This document shows, piece after piece, positions 5,828 to 7,959 of a DNA stretch of 7,959 bases. How positions within the stretch are numbered: the stretch's first letter is position 1; every line of letters starts with the position of its first letter. Origin of the DNA: Acetobacteraceae bacterium (GTDB lineage Bacteria > Pseudomonadota > Alphaproteobacteria > Acetobacterales > Acetobacteraceae). The stretch is taken from assembly GCA_025356735.1 (NCBI GenBank), contig JANXRT010000381.1, forward strand, positions 1-7,959. The letters are read 5' to 3'. The translations under genes and the position numbers were made by a program. The notes beneath the pieces are model-generated. The model saw only the letters and a program-made list of their open reading frames with translations, was not told where the DNA came from and searched no databases.

Positions 5828-6540
5828 CGGCGGATAACCTTCCTTGCGTGGATGGCGAAGATGACCAGGATGATCGCCGCCAGGCTGAACCAGGTGATGG
5901 CATAGACCAGATGGTCGTTGGGCGGGCGCGGCAAGGCCGTCGCCGGACGTGGAAAGCCTTTTACGTCGGCGGCGCCGAGCGCCACCAGCACGAACGGAAC
6001 CGCATCCGGTACGCCCAATTCCGCCGCCATCCGACCTGGATCAAGGGTGTAGAACCGCCGGGCTGCAAGATCGTCGGCGGCCGCGAACCAGCCGGCGCGA
6101 TCGGCCGTGCGGATGTAGCCCTCGATCGTCACCCGTCCCGCCGGCGCCGGCAGGAAATCACGGTCGGTTGGCGCCCAGCCGCGATCGACCAGGATTGGCG
6201 CCGCACCAGCCCGATCAAGCGGCTGGATCAGACGCGCGCCGATGCGCGAGCCGCCCGGCGTGTCGCGAACCTCGACGCCGTACAGCACTGGCGGCACCTG
6301 ACGGAAAACGCCGGCTACCGCGACCTTGGTGAACTGGCTGGGGTTGCCGGTCATCGCCACCGCCGGCGCCGCCTCGGCAGCGTCGATCCGGGCCAGGAAC
6401 GCGGTCTTCCAGGCCAGGCGTTCCACCTGCCAGACGCCTAGGCCGATGCCGGTGCCACATAGCAGGACGGTGATCAGGAAGGGCAGAAGTATGGGGCTCT
6501 GCCCCAGACCCCGCCGGGGTAGCGCTCCGGAGCGCCTCAT
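5824..6540 (-). CDS. SURF1 family cytochrome c oxidase assembly protein
   Basis: SURF1 (Shy1 in yeast) helps insert heme a during assembly of aa3-type cytochrome c oxidase in the cytoplasmic membrane. The 238-residue protein has two membrane segments (about 17-36 and 212-231) flanking a periplasmic domain. Signatures visible are LGVWQVERLAWK (34-45), VDRGW (118-122) and PPNDHLVYAITWFSLA (206-221), with the conserved histidine H210. It follows cytochrome oxidase subunit III by 14 nt and overlaps the M32 peptidase by 4 nt. The N-terminus is odd: residues 2-16 are encoded by a cluster of palindromes (see the repeat entry). No Shine-Dalgarno sequence precedes the ATG at 6540, where the upstream sequence is pyrimidine-rich. 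The start is therefore the least certain part, and coupling to the subunit III stop may drive initiation. Confidence 0.95.
   Translation of the reverse strand: MRRSGALPRRGLGQSPILLPFLITVLLCGTGIGLGVWQVERLAWKTAFLARIDAAEAAPAVAMTGNPSQFTKVAVAGVFRQVPPVLYGVEVRDTPGGSRIGARLIQPLDRAGAAPILVDRGWAPTDRDFLPAPAGRVTIEGYIRTADRAGWFAAADDLAARRFYTLDPGRMAAELGVPDAVPFVLVALGAADVKGFPRPATALPRPPNDHLVYAITWFSLAAIILVIFAIHARKVIRR
6493..6535. repeat. REP-like palindrome cluster within the SURF1 5' coding end
   Basis: Three adjacent palindromic units lie head to tail. GGGGC-TCT-GCCCC is at 6493-6505, CCCC-GCC-GGGG is at 6509-6519, and a perfect 14-bp palindrome, GCGCTCC/GGAGCGC, is at 6522-6535. The first two, read together, resemble the short GGGGTCTGGGGCAGAGCCCC-type elements that I recall as dispersed in Acetobacteraceae and related genomes. 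Dispersal in this genome cannot be tested from one window. The cluster is in frame with SURF1 (codons 2-16) and lies where most homologues have a short variable N-terminus. Confidence 0.5.
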
Positions 6541-6554
6541 CTAGGGGTGGTCGT

Positions 6555-7442
6555 TCAGCCTCCGACGTTCGCCTCGATCGGCCCGGCGCCTAGGAAGTAG
6601 ATGCACACGAACAGAAACAGCCAAACCACGTCGACGAAATGCCAGTACCAGGCCGCCGCCTCGAAGCCGAAATGACGCTCGGGCGTGAACTGCCCGGCCC
6701 GCGCACGGAACCAGCACACCGCCAGGAAGATCGTGCCGACGATGACGTGAAAGCCATGGAAGCCGGTAGCGAGGAAGAATACCGACGGATAGATACCACC
6801 GCCCGAGAACTTGAATGGCGCATCCGAATACTCGATCGCCTGACACATCGTGAACGTCATGCCAAGCAACACGGTGATCAGCAGGCCGTTGCGCAGCGCG
6901 CGCTGGTCACCGGTCAGCAGCCCATGATGCGCCCAGGTCACCGTCGTGCCGGACAACAGCAGGATCATGGTGTTGAGCAGCGGCAGATGGAACGGATCGA
7001 AGGTGACCACGCCCTCGGGCGGCCATACCGCCTTGAACGGCGCCGCCAGGTTCTCTGGGAAAATCGAGAAGTTGAAGTAGGCCCAGAAGAAGCCGACGAA
7101 GAACATCACCTCGCTGGCGATGAACAGGGTCATGCCATAGCGCAGGCCGAGCCGCACCAGGGCCGAGTGCATGCCCGGCGTGCGGCTTTCGCGGATCACG
7201 TCGCGCCACCACAGGAACATCACGGCGACAACGAGGGCGAGGCCGGCGATCAGCAAGTAGTAGGTATGGAAATGCGCGGCGACGGCGATTCCGAGCACCG
7301 TCATGAAGCCACCCGCGGCGCCAAGGATCGGCCATGGGCTGGGATCGACCAGGTGGTACGGTTGCTTCATGCCGTGCACGGCCAAGTCCGCGGCCGGCAT
7401 GGTTGGGGGTGGCAGCGTGGTACCGGTTGCGTCGATCGTCAT
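6555..7442 (-). CDS. coxC: Cytochrome c oxidase subunit III (aa3 type)
   Basis: This is subunit III of the aa3-type terminal oxidase, an integral membrane protein that stabilises subunit I and supports proton uptake and turnover. The 295-residue protein has seven predicted membrane helices (about 38-58, 61-80, 103-126, 152-175, 184-204, 220-244 and 263-286). ASEVMFFVGFFWAYFN (109-124) carries the conserved membrane glutamate, E111. HFGFEAAAWYWHFVDVVWLF (257-276) is nearly identical to mitochondrial COX3. The first roughly 24 residues are a Pro/Ala-rich extension before the usual family start region, KQPYHLVDPSPWP. Met15 or Met25 are alternative starts, and none has a strong Shine-Dalgarno sequence. 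It is the first gene of the coxC-SURF1-M32 unit. Subunits I and II are not in the window, and its upstream neighbour is the divergent cvpA-like gene, so the rest of the oxidase cluster must lie elsewhere. Confidence 0.97.
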   Translation of the reverse strand: MTIDATGTTLPPPTMPAADLAVHGMKQPYHLVDPSPWPILGAAGGFMTVLGIAVAAHFHTYYLLIAGLALVVAVMFLWWRDVIRESRTPGMHSALVRLGLRYGMTLFIASEVMFFVGFFWAYFNFSIFPENLAAPFKAVWPPEGVVTFDPFHLPLLNTMILLLSGTTVTWAHHGLLTGDQRALRNGLLITVLLGMTFTMCQAIEYSDAPFKFSGGGIYPSVFFLATGFHGFHVIVGTIFLAVCWFRARAGQFTPERHFGFEAAAWYWHFVDVVWLFLFVCIYFLGAGPIEANVGG

Positions 7443-7493
7443 GGCGGACCCGTGGTTTTACGGCCGGGAATGCGCCCCGGCGCGATCGGCTGC

Positions 7494-7521
7494 ATCATCC
7501 CCAGATCGCCCGCCGGGTCAA
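7494..7521 (-). promoter_or_regulatory. Candidate sigma-70-type promoter for coxC
   Basis: Read on the minus strand, TTGACC (complement of 7516-7521) is followed after 16 nt by GATGAT (complement of 7494-7499). This gives 5/6 and 4/6 matches to the -35 and -10 consensus. It would start transcription about 45 nt upstream of the coxC ATG. The match is modest and was found by eye in GC-rich DNA. Confidence 0.3.
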
Positions 7522-7562
7522 GGATCGAGGTTTTCGAACGGACGCCGGGCCGCGTTCACGCA

Positions 7563-7599
7563 GACCCTATGAACCGGCCCGGGATGCGGATATAGGGTC
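7563..7599. promoter_or_regulatory. Inverted repeat in the coxC/cvpA divergent region
   Basis: GACCCTAT (7563-7570) and ATAGGGTC (7592-7599) are perfect 8-bp arms around a 21-nt spacer that contains the palindrome CCCGGG. The repeat lies between two divergent genes, just upstream of the candidate coxC promoter. It could be a dyad operator or the stem of a leader structure for the cvpA-like gene. The right arm includes TATAGG, a possible -10 on the plus strand, but no matching -35 was seen. The rest of the 241-nt gap holds no other gene that I can support. Confidence 0.4.
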
Positions 7600-7683
7600 C
7601 GCCGTGCCCAACCGGACACCATCCATGGGCCTCTGGAGTCTGACTGCCGAACGAGACGGTCGGGCGTCGAACGGAATCGGTAA

Positions 7684-7959
7684 ATGACCTGGGTCGATGC
7701 GGCCGTCCTCGGCGTGCTGGCGCTCTCCGCCCTGCTCGCCTTCCTGCGTGGCTTCGTGCGCGAGGCGCTCGGCATCGGCGCCTGGGTCGGTGCCGCCTTT
7801 GCCGCCGCCTGGGGGGCTCCCCTCGCCCGGCCGCAGGTCGCCGCCTGGCTGCAGATGCCCGATTTCGTCGGCCCGGTGACGTTCGGCGCCGTGTTCCTGA
7901 TAGCCCTGATCGTGCTAATGATCCTGTCGCGTTGGATTTCCGAGCTGGTGCGCGGTTCG
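7684..7959 (+). CDS. cvpA: CvpA family membrane protein, N-terminal 92 residues (runs off right edge)
   Basis: The frame is open from the ATG at 7684 to the window edge and encodes the start of a CvpA-family inner-membrane protein. The N-terminus MTWVDAAVLGVL, the motif RGFVREALGIGAWVGA (22-37) and three hydrophobic segments (about 5-22, 28-46 and 63-83) are typical. CvpA was named for colicin V production in E. coli, where it lies upstream of purF. It has been linked to envelope homeostasis, but its molecular role is not settled. Typical length is about 160-200 residues, so about half is present. A modest Shine-Dalgarno sequence (GGA at 7673-7675) lies 8 nt upstream. The ATG also overlaps the stop of a 20-codon upstream frame by ATGA. 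Whether purF follows cannot be seen. Confidence 0.88.
   Translation, partial: MTWVDAAVLGVLALSALLAFLRGFVREALGIGAWVGAAFAAAWGAPLARPQVAAWLQMPDFVGPVTFGAVFLIALIVLMILSRWISELVRGS

Noticed and set aside
4325..5905. 526-codon plus-strand open frame
   Set aside because: It is fully antisense to the M32 carboxypeptidase gene, whose catalytic motifs are all intact. It is a composition artefact.
6639..7595. 318-codon plus-strand open frame
   Set aside because: It is antisense to coxC, which has clear subunit III motifs. The Glu/Gln/His/Arg-rich translation is a shadow.
1..7959. CRISPR array, tRNA, rRNA or insertion sequence
   Set aside because: No regularly spaced direct repeats, cloverleaf-like segments, rRNA motifs or transposase frames were seen on either strand.

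Overview
The window looks like the chromosome of a GC-rich alphaproteobacterium. The best guess is Rhodospirillales/Acetobacteraceae. The reasons are an aa3-type cytochrome oxidase subunit III that closely resembles the mitochondrial protein, a SURF1 assembly factor, a CvpA homologue, a threonine synthase, and GC-rich codons throughout. The taxon is inferred from gene families and composition and was not tested by search.

Layout, left to right. (1) Bases 1-3041 hold five genes on the minus strand. In transcription order they are a metal-binding cupin, an epoxide-hydrolase-like alpha/beta hydrolase, a DUF1272 cysteine-rich zinc-ribbon-like protein, a small proline-rich lipoprotein, and threonine synthase (thrC), which runs off the left edge. 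The last four are tightly packed, with gaps of 6 and 33 nt and one ATGA overlap. (2) Bases 3042-3279 are a conspicuously AT-rich divergent intergenic region. It holds a perfect TGTGA-N6-TCACA palindrome of CRP type and a near-consensus sigma-54 (-24/-12) promoter. (3) Bases 3280-4245 encode, on the plus strand, a secreted PEP-CTERM protein that appears to be a six-bladed beta-propeller with a C-terminal exosortase sorting signal. A GC-rich hairpin follows, between it and the convergent genes. (4) Bases 4304-7442 form a minus-strand operon: cytochrome c oxidase subunit III, SURF1 and an M32 carboxypeptidase. A small cluster of palindromes resembling a REP-type element sits inside the 5' end of the SURF1 gene. 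(5) Bases 7443-7683 are a divergent promoter region with an 8-bp inverted repeat. From 7684 a CvpA-family membrane protein runs off the right edge on the plus strand.

The housekeeping parts are the oxidase subunit and its assembly factor, threonine biosynthesis and CvpA. The accessory part is the block at about 773-4245 between SURF1/M32 and thrC. The most informative non-coding signal is the sigma-54 promoter in front of the PEP-CTERM gene. It fits the known link between PEP-CTERM/exosortase genes and RpoN-dependent PrsK/PrsR regulation, and suggests that an exosortase and exopolysaccharide locus lies elsewhere in this genome.
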